In this document: in pieces, positions 8,877-17,480 of the stretch | How positions within the stretch are numbered: position 1 is the first letter of the stretch | Layout of the letters: each line of letters starts with the position of its first letter | From: an uncultured Eubacteriales bacterium | GTDB lineage: Bacteria; Bacillota; Clostridia; Christensenellales; Aristaeellaceae | Direction of reading: 5' to 3' | Assembly: GCA_902789795.1 (NCBI GenBank) | Contig: CADAPM010000002.1 | Coordinates: 124,001-188,000, forward strand | DNA length: 64,000 nt | The notes under the pieces: generated by a model | Seen by the model: only the letters and a program-made list of their open reading frames with translations | What the model was told of the DNA's origin: nothing | The model's database searches: none | Program-made: the position numbers and the translations under genes

Positions 8877-9703
8877 GCTTTTGCCTCCCCGGAGAGTACA
8901 TATTTTTCGATCGCATGGGCGATGCCGTTCTCGTCAAACCGGTCAGTCACATAGTTGCACTGTTTCTTGACGTGCTCCGGCGCGTTGCCCATGGCGACGC
9001 CGTATCCGACGGTCGTCAGCATTGGCAGGTCGTTTTCTTCATCGCCAAAGGCCATCACAGAACTCAGCGGGATATCGAGCCAGCGCGCCAGCTCCGCGAT
9101 CCCGTGGCCTTTGTGGATGCCTTTGGGCATGAGCTCAATATTGAATTCATTGGAACGGGTGATCAGCAGCTCCGGGATCTTCCTGAGTTCAGGCCCGAGC
9201 AGGGTGAGGTTCGGCTGATCGGGGATAAAGAACTTGCAGGCTCCGATGCGCAGAGCTTCGTCAACGGCGTCGCGGCCGTGGCCGAAGCGCACCTTCCCCA
9301 GGCGTCCGATGCGGGGGCCGTCGCTGATCTCCGAACGGTGCGTCATGCCCACTTCGCTGGTCGCCACCAGCTTATAGCTGAAGATAATGTACCGGGCTTT
9401 CATCTGGTCCAGGCACAGCCTGGCCGCTTCGGCCGTTTCGCGGGCGATGGTGTGCAGGAACAGGGTTTGACCCATAGGCGAGTCCTGGATCACCGCACCG
9501 TTAGCGCCCATGACACAGCCCTGAAGGTCATGATCGATCAGGGTCAGTCCGGCGTTTTCCGCATATCGCCCTGAAGCCAGCGCGATGGAAACGCCTTTCT
9601 CTTTAGCGGCCCGAAGCGCCTCCAGCGTTTCGGGCAGGATAGTATTGTCCTTCTGCAGCAGGGTGCCGTCTAGGTCCATGGCGATCAAACGAATGTCGTT
9701 CAT
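8873..9703 (-). CDS. Cof-type HAD phosphatase
   Basis: A 276-residue HAD hydrolase of the Cof/IIB group. Motif I is AMDLDGTLLQ (Asp10, Asp12), followed by ASGR (motif II) and, near the C-terminus, the Cof signature AFGDEENDLPML. The large alpha/beta cap sits in the middle. Members dephosphorylate sugar phosphates or flavin and pyridoxal phosphates; the substrate here is unknown. I start at the ATG at 9703, which has GGAG 6 bases upstream, and not at the TTG four codons earlier, which has none. Two unrelated HAD phosphatases placed in tandem suggests duplicated housekeeping functions at the end of this operon. Confidence 0.9.
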   Translation of the reverse strand: MNDIRLIAMDLDGTLLQKDNTILPETLEALRAAKEKGVSIALASGRYAENAGLTLIDHDLQGCVMGANGAVIQDSPMGQTLFLHTIARETAEAARLCLDQMKARYIIFSYKLVATSEVGMTHRSEISDGPRIGRLGKVRFGHGRDAVDEALRIGACKFFIPDQPNLTLLGPELRKIPELLITRSNEFNIELMPKGIHKGHGIAELARWLDIPLSSVMAFGDEENDLPMLTTVGYGVAMGNAPEHVKKQCNYVTDRFDENGIAHAIEKYVLSGEAKA

Positions 9704-9724
9704 GCTTAACTCCAAATCATTTCT

Positions 9725-10558
9725 TTAAAATGGCGCGTCGATCCTGAATACACGATCGTCCAGATAGTTAAGGACGCCCCCGGCATTCAAAGTCAGTTCC
9801 GTAGAGCACAGCATCAGCCGTCTCACATTCTGCTTCTGGTTAAAGGCTCTGTCTCCATACACGTCATCCCCGAGGATCGGATGCTGCATCGCGGCCAGGT
9901 GTGCCCTGATCTGATGGGTGCGCCCGGTCAGCAAGGTCACTTTGAGCCTGCTGGTGTTCCCAGAAATGCTGATTGTTTCATACTCTGTGGCGATCGGTTT
10001 CGCTTCCGGGCTCGCGTGACTGACCACCCTCATGCGGCCCAGCTTCTCATCGCGGAAGATGTAGGCCTCGGCGCGCTGAGCCAGCGGCTTCATCGTTCCC
10101 TTGACCACGCACTCATAGCGCTTCGTCAGCAGCCTGTTTTTGAACGCGTTCAGCAGACATTTCTCTGCTTCTGCGTCCTTTGCGGCAATCAGGAGCCCGC
10201 AGGTCTGGTTGTCCAGGCGATGGCAGATCCGGGCTTTTCCGTTCAGGAGGGCCTGCACCGTCATTCCCCCGTAGCCGTCGTCTTCACAGCTGATGCCGGC
10301 GGGCTTGTTGATCAAGAGCACGTGCTCGTCTTCATACACACAGGGCAATTCGATTTCCCACCGCGTGTATACCTGCACCAGCGCGCCGCCTGTCAGCGGT
10401 TCTCCGGGTGAGACCCGCCTGCCCGCCATTTTTACGTCATGCTTTGCAAAGGCATCCCGGATCACGAATTGTGGCAGTAGCGGCATGGCGTGAGCCAGAT
10501 AGGCTTCCACCGTGCTGTCGGAAGGCTTTTCCGGGATCTGGGCCGTATAGTCGCGCAT
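9725..10558 (-). CDS. RluA-family RNA pseudouridine synthase
   Basis: A 277-residue enzyme that turns uridine into pseudouridine in rRNA or tRNA. The catalytic signature HRLDNQTCG is at about residues 113-121 with Asp116 as the nucleophile, and GRTHQIRAHLA lies in the C-terminal part. The N-terminal 60 residues are not a full S4 domain but contain a degraded S4-like stretch (FAKHDVKMAGRRVSPGEPL). The target base cannot be predicted. Its ATG overlaps the stop codon of the unknown gene upstream by 4 bases. Confidence 0.92.
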   Translation of the reverse strand: MRDYTAQIPEKPSDSTVEAYLAHAMPLLPQFVIRDAFAKHDVKMAGRRVSPGEPLTGGALVQVYTRWEIELPCVYEDEHVLLINKPAGISCEDDGYGGMTVQALLNGKARICHRLDNQTCGLLIAAKDAEAEKCLLNAFKNRLLTKRYECVVKGTMKPLAQRAEAYIFRDEKLGRMRVVSHASPEAKPIATEYETISISGNTSRLKVTLLTGRTHQIRAHLAAMQHPILGDDVYGDRAFNQKQNVRRLMLCSTELTLNAGGVLNYLDDRVFRIDAPF

Positions 10559-11604
10559 CAGTTCAGCCTCCGGTCAGTGGTGCTCTGCCAGCGCACGGTA
10601 TCCGTTTCCGCCCGGCGCAGTGCGTTTTCCAGACGGGGCGTCATCCTGACTGCCAGCTTGTCATTGACGTATTCCGACAGCTGCTCATGGGTCACGCCCT
10701 GCTTGATGAGGAACTTGATATCGTTGACCATGACGCCGGGGTTGTATCCGGGTTGCAGTGAGTATTCGAGCTCGGAGCGCAGAATATCTTCCGCCGCAGA
10801 TTCTTCCTTCAGCAGCTCGCTCATCCCGCCGATGATCATCTCCCGGGTATAGTCCTTGGATTGGTACTGTGCGTTGGAGATCGAGTTCAGCATGGTCTCG
10901 GGATGGATCAGACCCGGATGCACCAGCACGAGATTGCCCTGGCTGTCCAGGCAGTAATCGAACTCGGCCTTGAGATACCGGTACAGCATTCGCATTTTGT
11001 CCTCTCCCCGTTCCGAGAACATATGCTCGCTCAGATGGGTGATGGCCGGCTCGGCATAGAGCATCCCGTGCAGGTAAACCATGCTGTGCAGCGTGGCGGA
11101 CAGGGCGTAGATCTTTGCCCGCATCTCCTGATAGCCTTCCGAAGTCAAAGCAGTAACGATGGGCTTGAGCAGCGGTTCGGCGACCTTCAGGAACACCTGA
11201 CCATTATCTTTCAAGACACAGCTGCACCAGAGTCGCTTGACCAGGGAGTCCGCGGATGGCACTTCCTCATCGCTGAACAGAGGCGACATCCCTCCAAAGA
11301 AGAGCAGACGCTTGAGCAGCGCTTCCTCTCGCTCGGTGATCAGGGCCGCCTCATACGGGAGGCGCTGCTTGACAGCCGCTTTAAGCGCAGGCAAAGTAGG
11401 CCATGCGCCGTCGGCGGACTCAGCATGATCATAAGAGTTCTGATAGGCGAGGGTCCAATACTGGGCTGATCCCCGCCCATAGATGCTGTGTCCACTCTGC
11501 TCGCTCAGCCTTGTCTTGATCCTCTCCAGCTCGTTCTCTCTGATCCGGCTCATGGTGCAGTCTTTCAGATCGTTCGAGCTGAGATCCCCGATAATGCGCT
11601 CCAC
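10558..11604 (-). CDS. Protein of unknown function in the pcrA-ligA operon
   Basis: A 348-residue protein that I cannot assign. It is mostly helical in appearance, rich in Leu, Glu and Arg, has no signal peptide or membrane span, and no recognisable metal or nucleotide motif. A moderately hydrophobic stretch at about 195-215 (ALSATLHSMVYLHGML) is probably a buried helix. The start is a GTG at 11604 with AAAGGAAAC in front; the ligase stop is 3 bases away, so it is translated with ligA. In Bacillus this position holds a lipoprotein gene (yerH), but this protein has no lipobox. The codon use looks like its neighbours, so recent import is not suggested. Confidence 0.75.
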   Translation of the reverse strand: MERIIGDLSSNDLKDCTMSRIRENELERIKTRLSEQSGHSIYGRGSAQYWTLAYQNSYDHAESADGAWPTLPALKAAVKQRLPYEAALITEREEALLKRLLFFGGMSPLFSDEEVPSADSLVKRLWCSCVLKDNGQVFLKVAEPLLKPIVTALTSEGYQEMRAKIYALSATLHSMVYLHGMLYAEPAITHLSEHMFSERGEDKMRMLYRYLKAEFDYCLDSQGNLVLVHPGLIHPETMLNSISNAQYQSKDYTREMIIGGMSELLKEESAAEDILRSELEYSLQPGYNPGVMVNDIKFLIKQGVTHEQLSEYVNDKLAVRMTPRLENALRRAETDTVRWQSTTDRRLN

Positions 11605-11606
11605 GC

Positions 11607-13580
11607 TCAGTTTCCTTTCAGTCTACGTTCAAATTCTTCCTCTGTCAGCACCGGCACGCCGAGTTTTTGGGCCTTGTCAAGCTTGCTGCCCGCTTTTTCG
11701 CCGGCGACGACGAAGGAGGTCTTTTTGCTGACCGAGGACGCGGCGGTGCCGCCCTGATCCCGGATCAGCTGCTCGATCTCCTGCCGGCTGTATTTGACAA
11801 GTGTACCTGTCACCACGATCGTCTGCCCGGTCAACGTGCCTTCGTTCGGGCGCTCGACCGCCTGAGGAGTGACCCCGGCGTTCAGCAGGCGGCTGATCAT
11901 TTCCTTGTTTTCCGGATAGTTAAAGAAGGTGATGATGCTGTCGGCGATCACCTCGCCGATGTCATCCACCTTGGCCAGCTCTTCCGCGCTCGCCGTTCGG
12001 AGCCCTTCCAGGGTGCCAAAGCGGATGGCGAGGTCCCGCGCCGTCCTTTTGCCGACATTCGGAATGCCAATAGCCAGCAGGAAACGGTCGAGGGGACAAT
12101 TCTTGCTCTTTTCGATGGCGTCCATCAGGTTGCTGATCTTCTTGTCCCCAAAGCCTTTGAGGGATGCCAGCTGCAGCGGCACCAGACTGTACAGATCCGC
12201 GGGATCCCGCACGCCCAATTCATCATAGAACAGATCGGCGGTCTTTTCGGAAAAGGTATCGATATCCATCCCGTCGCGCGAGGCAAAATGCTTGAGCCTC
12301 ATGACCGCCTGGGGTTTGCACCCGGCGCGGTTCAGGCAGAACAGGTTAGCGCCCCGTTCTACTAGTTCAGCGCCGCAGGCCGGGCAGACGGTGGGTTTGA
12401 TGATCTCGGTCCCGGGCTCGTTCTCATCAACGCAGCCCGTGATCTCCGGGATCACGTCATTGGAGCGGCGGATCCAGACCTTCATCCCCAGCTTCAGTTT
12501 TTTCCGCAGGATATCTCCCCAGTTGTTCAGGGTCGCCTTTTGCACCGTGACGCCGGAAAAATCGACAGGCTCCACGTGGGCCAGGGGGGTCAGCTTGCCG
12601 CTCCGTCCCAGCTCCCAGGTCACTTCCCGGATGCGCGTCGTGGCTTCCTCCGCTTCGAATTTATAGGCGACTGCCCAACGGGGGAACTTATCCGTATACC
12701 CCAGCGCCTGGCGCGTAGGCTGTTCTCGGATCTTGATGACAGCGCCATCGATGAGGAAATCCAGGGAACTCCTCTTTGCTTCTATCTGCTGGATCGCATC
12801 TTCCACTTCTGTGCGGCTGTCGGCCGTCGCGAAATAGGGGCTCGTCGGGAAACCCTGCTCCCGCAGAAAGTCGATCATCCCCTCCTGGGTATTATAGGGC
12901 GGATCAGTGATCGTGCCCACCTGATAGAAATACGCGCTCAGATGGCGGGAGGCGGTGACGGCCGGGTCCAGGTTCCGCAGCGCGCCGGCAGCAGCGTTCC
13001 GCGCGTTCTTGAGCGGCTCATTGGCAGTCTGGTTATACTTTTCCAGGGCGGAAAGCCGCATGATGCACTCCCCCTGCACTTCGATCAGACCCTGCCACGG
13101 GATCCTCAAAGGAACACCTGCTACGGTCCGCGCCTGAGGCAGCACGGCTTCCCCTGTGACGCCGTCTCCGCGCGTCGCCGCTTCGATCAGCAGCCCGTTC
13201 TCATAGGTCAGGTTCAGTGTGAGCCCGTCAAATTTGTACTCGATCCCATAGGTCATGGGCGGCAGATGGTCTTCCGCGTCGTGCAGCCGCTGTACGCGGT
13301 CAAACCAGTCGTCCAGCGCTTCCATGGACTGGACCTTATCCATGCTCCAGAGGCGGCTGATATGCCGATGGGGCTGAAAGACAGAAAGCGGCGCACCGCC
13401 TACACGATGCGTCGGAGAATCGGGGAGCGTGATCCCCGTTTCCTTTTCCATGGCGATCAGCTTGTCATACAGCCTGTCGTACTCAACGTCTGCCATGATG
13501 GGCTGATCGAGCGTATAGTACGCGCGGGCGGCCTGATTCAGCTGATCCACCAGGGCCTGCATTTCGATTTCAGTGGTCAT
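11607..13580 (-). CDS. ligA: NAD-dependent DNA ligase LigA
   Basis: A 657-residue ligase that seals nicks in replication and repair using NAD. The adenylation lysine is Lys116 in YKFDGL (KxDG motif). The N-terminal Ia domain for NAD is present, followed by the OB fold, a four-cysteine zinc finger (CPACG...CLNRAGC near residues 400-425), a helix-hairpin-helix domain with LKGFGDKKI and AIGIPNVGKRTA, and a C-terminal BRCT domain (TGQTIVVTGTL). All domains are complete. It starts at an ATG with AAGGAG 7 bases upstream and follows pcrA by 9 bases, the same order as in Bacillus. Confidence 0.97.
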   Translation of the reverse strand: MTTEIEMQALVDQLNQAARAYYTLDQPIMADVEYDRLYDKLIAMEKETGITLPDSPTHRVGGAPLSVFQPHRHISRLWSMDKVQSMEALDDWFDRVQRLHDAEDHLPPMTYGIEYKFDGLTLNLTYENGLLIEAATRGDGVTGEAVLPQARTVAGVPLRIPWQGLIEVQGECIMRLSALEKYNQTANEPLKNARNAAAGALRNLDPAVTASRHLSAYFYQVGTITDPPYNTQEGMIDFLREQGFPTSPYFATADSRTEVEDAIQQIEAKRSSLDFLIDGAVIKIREQPTRQALGYTDKFPRWAVAYKFEAEEATTRIREVTWELGRSGKLTPLAHVEPVDFSGVTVQKATLNNWGDILRKKLKLGMKVWIRRSNDVIPEITGCVDENEPGTEIIKPTVCPACGAELVERGANLFCLNRAGCKPQAVMRLKHFASRDGMDIDTFSEKTADLFYDELGVRDPADLYSLVPLQLASLKGFGDKKISNLMDAIEKSKNCPLDRFLLAIGIPNVGKRTARDLAIRFGTLEGLRTASAEELAKVDDIGEVIADSIITFFNYPENKEMISRLLNAGVTPQAVERPNEGTLTGQTIVVTGTLVKYSRQEIEQLIRDQGGTAASSVSKKTSFVVAGEKAGSKLDKAQKLGVPVLTEEEFERRLKGN

Positions 13581-13589
13581 GACGGCTCC

Positions 13590-15863
13590 TTATTCTTCCA
13601 GCTTAAAGATGGGCGCGATGGCCAGGGAAAACTCTTTCCTGCCGTAGGCAATAAAATCAATGGTGATCCTCGCATCGGTTCCGGCCTTCTCAATGGATAC
13701 GACCCTTCCCTCGCCGAATTTCCGGTGCATGACACGGTCGCCGGGGTCGTACATCCTCATCATGGCGCTGCCGGACAGTTTGGAGGCCTGAGAGGGCACA
13801 AAGCCTTTTGTGACGCCGGGGATATTGAGCTGACCCATGCCCGGCGTGCCAAAGTCGTTGTATCTCGGCTCGCGGTTATGGGGCTTGCGCAGAGGCGCCG
13901 GCTCTTCGCCGAAATGCTGCCTGGACAGGGCCCAGACATCTTCGATCAGGCGGTCGGGGATCTCGCTGACAAATCTCGACGGACGATTATAGCTGACCTG
14001 ATTGAAGATCGTCCTGGATCTTGCCAGGGAAAGGTACAGCTGCTTTCTCGCGCGCGTGATGCCCACATAGGCCAGGCGGCGCTCCTCCTCCAGCCGGTCA
14101 TCCTCATTGATGGCGCGGTAGCTCGGGAACACGTTTTCCTCCATGCCGGCCATGAACACCGCGTCATATTCCAGGCCCTTGGCGCTGTGAAGCGTCATCA
14201 GCGTCACGAACTGGGGCACATCCTCCTGGCGGTCCAGGTCTGTGATCAGCGCCACGTTCTCCAGGAAGGCCTGGAGGGTCTTGTCTTCGTCCTCGGCGCG
14301 GTCCAGATATTCCTTGGCGGCGCCGATGAACTCCATCATGTTCTCTTTTCGGGTGATATAGGCTTCTTCCGTTTCCTTCTCCATTTGGTTGATTAGTCCG
14401 GTCTCGTTGATCACTGTCTCTATGAACTCATCCATGGGTGTAGAGTCCCTGCGGCTCATCAGGTCAAAGAGCAGGCGGGCGAAATCGGAAACACACCTGC
14501 GGGCGCGGGAGGACAGCTCCTCCGGCGGATTCGTCAGGACGCTGAACATCGGCACGCCTTCTTCGAGCGCCTGTTCCTCAAGCTGGCTCACGGTCGTATC
14601 GCCGATGGAACGCCGCGGGGTATTGATGATGCGCTTGAGCGAGACAGTATCGGCGGGATTCACGAGCACCCGCAGATACGCCAGGATGTCCTTGATCTCC
14701 TTGCGCTCATAGAACCTCGTGCCGCCGTAAACGCGGTACGGAATGCCCGCCCGGACCAGCATTTCTTCCAGGATACGGCTCTGCGCATGCAGGCGGTACA
14801 GTATCGCCATTTCGGCGTAGGGCCAGCCTTGATTGTGCATCTGCTTGATCTGCCCGCTGATCCAGGCCGCTTCCTCGCGCTCGTCTCCCGCGGTGTAAAG
14901 CTTGATCTTTTCCCCGAGGCTATTCTCGGTCCACAGAGCTTTCTCCTTGCGTCCCTCGTTATGGGCGATCACCTGGTTGGCCGCGTCCAGAATGGTGGCG
15001 GTGGAGCGGTAGTTCTGCTCCAGCTTGATGACCGTGCAGTCCGGGAAGTCCTGCTCAAAGTTCAGGATGTTCCGAATATCCGCACCGCGCCAGCCGTAAA
15101 TGGACTGATCGTCGTCACCGACGACGCACAGCTGGTGGCTTTTCGCCGTCAGAAGGCGCACGATCTCATACTGCGCCATATTGGTGTCCTGGTACTCGTC
15201 AACGTTCACATAGCGGAACCGCTGCTGATAATACTGCAGAACGGGCGGGTGGTCCATGAGGAGCTGCAGGGTCTTCATCAGCAGGTCGTCAAAATCCAGG
15301 GCGTTGTTGTCCTTAAGCGTCTGCTCATAGCGGACATAGACGTCGTGGATCTGCTGGTCCCTGTAGGCTTTCTCCGAGGAGCGGAACCATTCGTCCGCTG
15401 TCAGGAGCTTGTTTTTGCTGTCGCTGATCACGTTCCGGACATCCCGGGCGGAGAGGGTCTTGTCGTCGATCTTGAGCTGCTTCAGCCAGTCCTTGATCAC
15501 CCTCAGCTGGTCATCGTCGTCATAGATCGTAAAGCTGCGCTGATAGCCGATCTTCTCGATGTCCCTGCGCAGGATGCGGACGCAGACGGAGTGGAACGTG
15601 CCGATCCACATGTCCTCCGCCTCGATCTCGCCGATCAGGGAGGCGATGCGGTCCTTCATCTGCCTGGCCGCCTTGTTGGTAAAGGTCAGCGCAAGGATCT
15701 GCCAGGCGGGCACCCCATGCTCCAGCAGGTTGGCGATCCTATAGGTCATGGTACGCGTTTTACCGCTGCCGGCTCCGGCCAGGATCAGCAGCGGTCCATT
15801 TAAGTTTTCAGCAGCTTTGCGCTGCTGCTCATTCAATACTGATAAGTCCATCCGTTCTCCCAT
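13590..15863 (-). CDS. pcrA: ATP-dependent DNA helicase PcrA/UvrD
   Basis: A 757-residue superfamily 1A 3'-5' helicase used in nucleotide excision repair and in clearing RecA filaments. The Walker A loop AGAGSGKT is at residues 29-36. Other helicase motifs are DEYQDTN (motif II), GDDDQSIYGWRGAD (III), LEQNYRST (IV) and MTLHSAKGLEYDAVF (V). The C-terminal end has the Tudor-like RNA polymerase binding region seen in PcrA (DRVMHRKFGEGRV). Two starts are possible: the ATG at 15863 (AAGGA in front) or an ATG four codons later at 15851 (GGGAG in front). It heads the operon and follows a clear promoter. Confidence 0.96.
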   Translation of the reverse strand: MGERMDLSVLNEQQRKAAENLNGPLLILAGAGSGKTRTMTYRIANLLEHGVPAWQILALTFTNKAARQMKDRIASLIGEIEAEDMWIGTFHSVCVRILRRDIEKIGYQRSFTIYDDDDQLRVIKDWLKQLKIDDKTLSARDVRNVISDSKNKLLTADEWFRSSEKAYRDQQIHDVYVRYEQTLKDNNALDFDDLLMKTLQLLMDHPPVLQYYQQRFRYVNVDEYQDTNMAQYEIVRLLTAKSHQLCVVGDDDQSIYGWRGADIRNILNFEQDFPDCTVIKLEQNYRSTATILDAANQVIAHNEGRKEKALWTENSLGEKIKLYTAGDEREEAAWISGQIKQMHNQGWPYAEMAILYRLHAQSRILEEMLVRAGIPYRVYGGTRFYERKEIKDILAYLRVLVNPADTVSLKRIINTPRRSIGDTTVSQLEEQALEEGVPMFSVLTNPPEELSSRARRCVSDFARLLFDLMSRRDSTPMDEFIETVINETGLINQMEKETEEAYITRKENMMEFIGAAKEYLDRAEDEDKTLQAFLENVALITDLDRQEDVPQFVTLMTLHSAKGLEYDAVFMAGMEENVFPSYRAINEDDRLEEERRLAYVGITRARKQLYLSLARSRTIFNQVSYNRPSRFVSEIPDRLIEDVWALSRQHFGEEPAPLRKPHNREPRYNDFGTPGMGQLNIPGVTKGFVPSQASKLSGSAMMRMYDPGDRVMHRKFGEGRVVSIEKAGTDARITIDFIAYGRKEFSLAIAPIFKLEE

Positions 15864-15898
15864 CCGTTTCCTTAAAGCGGGTCTTCACTACAAACCGC

Positions 15899-15927
15899 AT
15901 TATATCATTAAAATGCCTTTCCTGCAA
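15899..15927 (-). promoter_or_regulatory. Promoter of the pcrA-ligA operon
   Basis: On the minus strand TTGCAG (-35, bases 15922-15927) is followed after exactly 17 bases by a perfect TATAAT (-10, bases 15899-15904). It lies about 35-75 bases upstream of the pcrA start and no other candidate of comparable quality is present. Confidence 0.75.
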
Positions 15928-16028
15928 TTACGGCCATGTCAATTTTGCCGATTTTTGCTCATCGAATTGCGGCGCTGAAACAGTCTTGGCGAATACAGGA
16001 TAAAAACAAAATTCGGATGATTTGCCTA

Positions 16029-16057
16029 TTGACAAATATCTTTCGTTCGGCTATCCT
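16029..16057 (+). promoter_or_regulatory. Promoter of the T-box leader and trpXYZ-like operon
   Basis: A perfect TTGACA (16029-16034), a 17-base spacer and TATCCT (16052-16057, 4 of 6 consensus bases). Transcription would start near 16064, just before the first stem of the T-box. Confidence 0.8.
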
Positions 16058-16065
16058 ATGCTCAA

Positions 16066-16324
16066 TTAGAAACCGTTGAAGGAGAAGAGTAGCACCCCTG
16101 TAATGCGGCAAAGAGAGCCGACGTGAGTGGGAATGCGGTACGCATGGCGGGTGTGAATGGGCTCCTGAGGGCGCTCCGAAAGTCCTGTACTGTAGGCAGC
16201 GACGGGATACGCACCCGTTATCAAGGCGTCGCATATTCCAATGTATGCGGAGAATGAGAACCAAGCTGAGTGGCACCACGGGTATTCCGTCTCAGCGCAC
16301 GCTATGTGCGCTGGGGCGTTTTTT
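16066..16324 (+). promoter_or_regulatory. T-box leader, tryptophan type (specifier UGG)
   Basis: A tRNA-sensing leader that stops transcription unless uncharged tRNA is bound. Stem I is visible: GCACCC (16092-16097) pairs with GGGTGT (16149-16154) and GGAG (16081-16084) with CTCC (16162-16165). The internal loop carries AGTA on the 5' side and GAA on the 3' side; the three bases after GAA are TGG (16158-16160), the specifier codon for tryptophan, followed by a purine as usual. The antiterminator is GCTGAG/CTCAGC plus ACGG/CCGT enclosing the 7-base bulge TGGCACC (16271-16277). The fourth bulge base C fits a discriminator G on the tRNA, as tRNA-Trp has. Confidence 0.92.
16288..16324 (+). terminator. 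Regulated terminator of the T-box
   Basis: A 13-base-pair stem (16288-16300 with 16306-16318, two G-U pairs), a 5-base loop and six T. Its 5' arm contains CTCAGC (16291-16296), which is also the 3' arm of the antiterminator, so the two structures exclude each other. Confidence 0.92.
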
Positions 16325-16411
16325 ATACCCTGTCCAGTATGTCACGGCCGTCACACTGGGCAGTAAAACAACGAAAACCATCAAAAAAGATTTGAAAGGC
16401 AGGTAAGAAAA

Positions 16412-17425
16412 ATGAAGAAGTTGATCGCTCTCGTGCTCGCAGCTATGATGCTCCTTTCCGGTCTCGCTCTTGCGGAAGGCAGTTACAAGATCGGCATCTG
16501 CAACTTTGTGGATGACGCTTCGCTGAACCAGATCATCGCCAACATCCGTACCCGCCTCGGTGAAATAGAACAGGAGCGGGGAGTCACCATTGAGATCATG
16601 GAAGACAACTGTAACCTGGACGGCAGCGTCCTGGAGCAGATCATCGCCAACTTTATCGCCAGCGAAGTCGACCTGATGGTCGGCGTCGCTACCCCGGTGG
16701 CCATGGCCATGCAGAGCAAGACCGAAGACAGCGGCCTCCCGGTCGTGTTCGCGGCAGTTTCCGATCCTGTAGGCGCCGGCCTGGTCGAAAGCCTTGAGGC
16801 CCCCGGCTCCAACCTGACCGGCACCTCGGACTATCTGGATACCAATGCCGTGTTCAACCTGATCTTCGCGCTGAAGCCCGAAGCCAAGAAGATCGCGCTC
16901 CTCTACAATCCCTCCGAGGACGCTTCCACAGCCCCGATCGAAGCCGCCAAGGAGATCCTGACCGCCAAGGGCGTCAGCTTTAAGGAATACAGCGGCGCGA
17001 ACGTCTCTGAAGTCATGCTGGCCGCGGACGCCATCGTGGCCGACGAGATGGATGCCGTCTTCACGCCCACCGATAACACGATCATGGCTTCCGAGCTCTC
17101 CATCTATGAGACCCTGGCCAATGCCGGCATCCCCCACTTCACCGGCGCTGACTCCTTCGCCCTGAACGGCGCTTTCCTGGGCTATGGCGTCGACTACGCG
17201 AATCTCGGCCGCGAGACTGCGGATACCGTCGCCGCGATCCTGCTGGACGGCGCGGAGCCCGCTTCCACCCCGGTCAAGACCTTCGACAACGGCACCGCCA
17301 CCATCAATACGGAGACCTGCGAACTGCTGGGCATCAGCTATGACGAGGCCGCTCAGCTCTTTGCCCCCTACTGCACGAAGGTCCAGTCCATCGTGACCGG
17401 CGAAAGCTTCGAAGACGTTCAGTGA
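16412..17425 (+). CDS. trpX: ABC transporter substrate-binding protein, tryptophan type
   Basis: A 337-residue binding protein of the ABC_sub_bind (DUF534) family. It has a typical export signal (MKKLIALVLAAMML, then a cleavage-like ALAEG near residue 22). The mature part has the two-lobe periplasmic-binding fold with PVVFAAVSDPVGAGLV and YNPSEDAS. No lipobox cysteine is present after the signal, which is unusual for a Gram-positive-type binding protein. Members regulated by Trp T-boxes have been named TrpX and are thought to bind tryptophan. The UGG T-box just upstream supports that, but the ligand is inferred, not shown. Confidence 0.88.
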   Translation: MKKLIALVLAAMMLLSGLALAEGSYKIGICNFVDDASLNQIIANIRTRLGEIEQERGVTIEIMEDNCNLDGSVLEQIIANFIASEVDLMVGVATPVAMAMQSKTEDSGLPVVFAAVSDPVGAGLVESLEAPGSNLTGTSDYLDTNAVFNLIFALKPEAKKIALLYNPSEDASTAPIEAAKEILTAKGVSFKEYSGANVSEVMLAADAIVADEMDAVFTPTDNTIMASELSIYETLANAGIPHFTGADSFALNGAFLGYGVDYANLGRETADTVAAILLDGAEPASTPVKTFDNGTATINTETCELLGISYDEAAQLFAPYCTKVQSIVTGESFEDVQ

Positions 17426-17480
17426 TCCTTGAAAACGGGATGACCCGCGTAAATCATTTGCGATAAGGAGAGGTTGAACT

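Noticed and set aside
12540-14396. A 618-codon open frame antisense to ligA and pcrA
   Set aside because: It spans the junction of two certain genes on the minus strand, is rich in Arg/Gly/His/Pro as expected for a shadow frame, and has no recognisable motif.
16158-16160. Met (AUG) or Asn (AAU) as the T-box specifier
   Set aside because: The codon must directly follow GAA in the specifier loop, which gives UGG; the bulge base C also disagrees with the discriminator A of tRNA-Met.
17426-17480. Small CGGG/CCCG hairpin between trpX and trpY as a terminator
   Set aside because: It has a 4-base-pair stem and no T-run; at most it could adjust the ratio of binding protein to permease.
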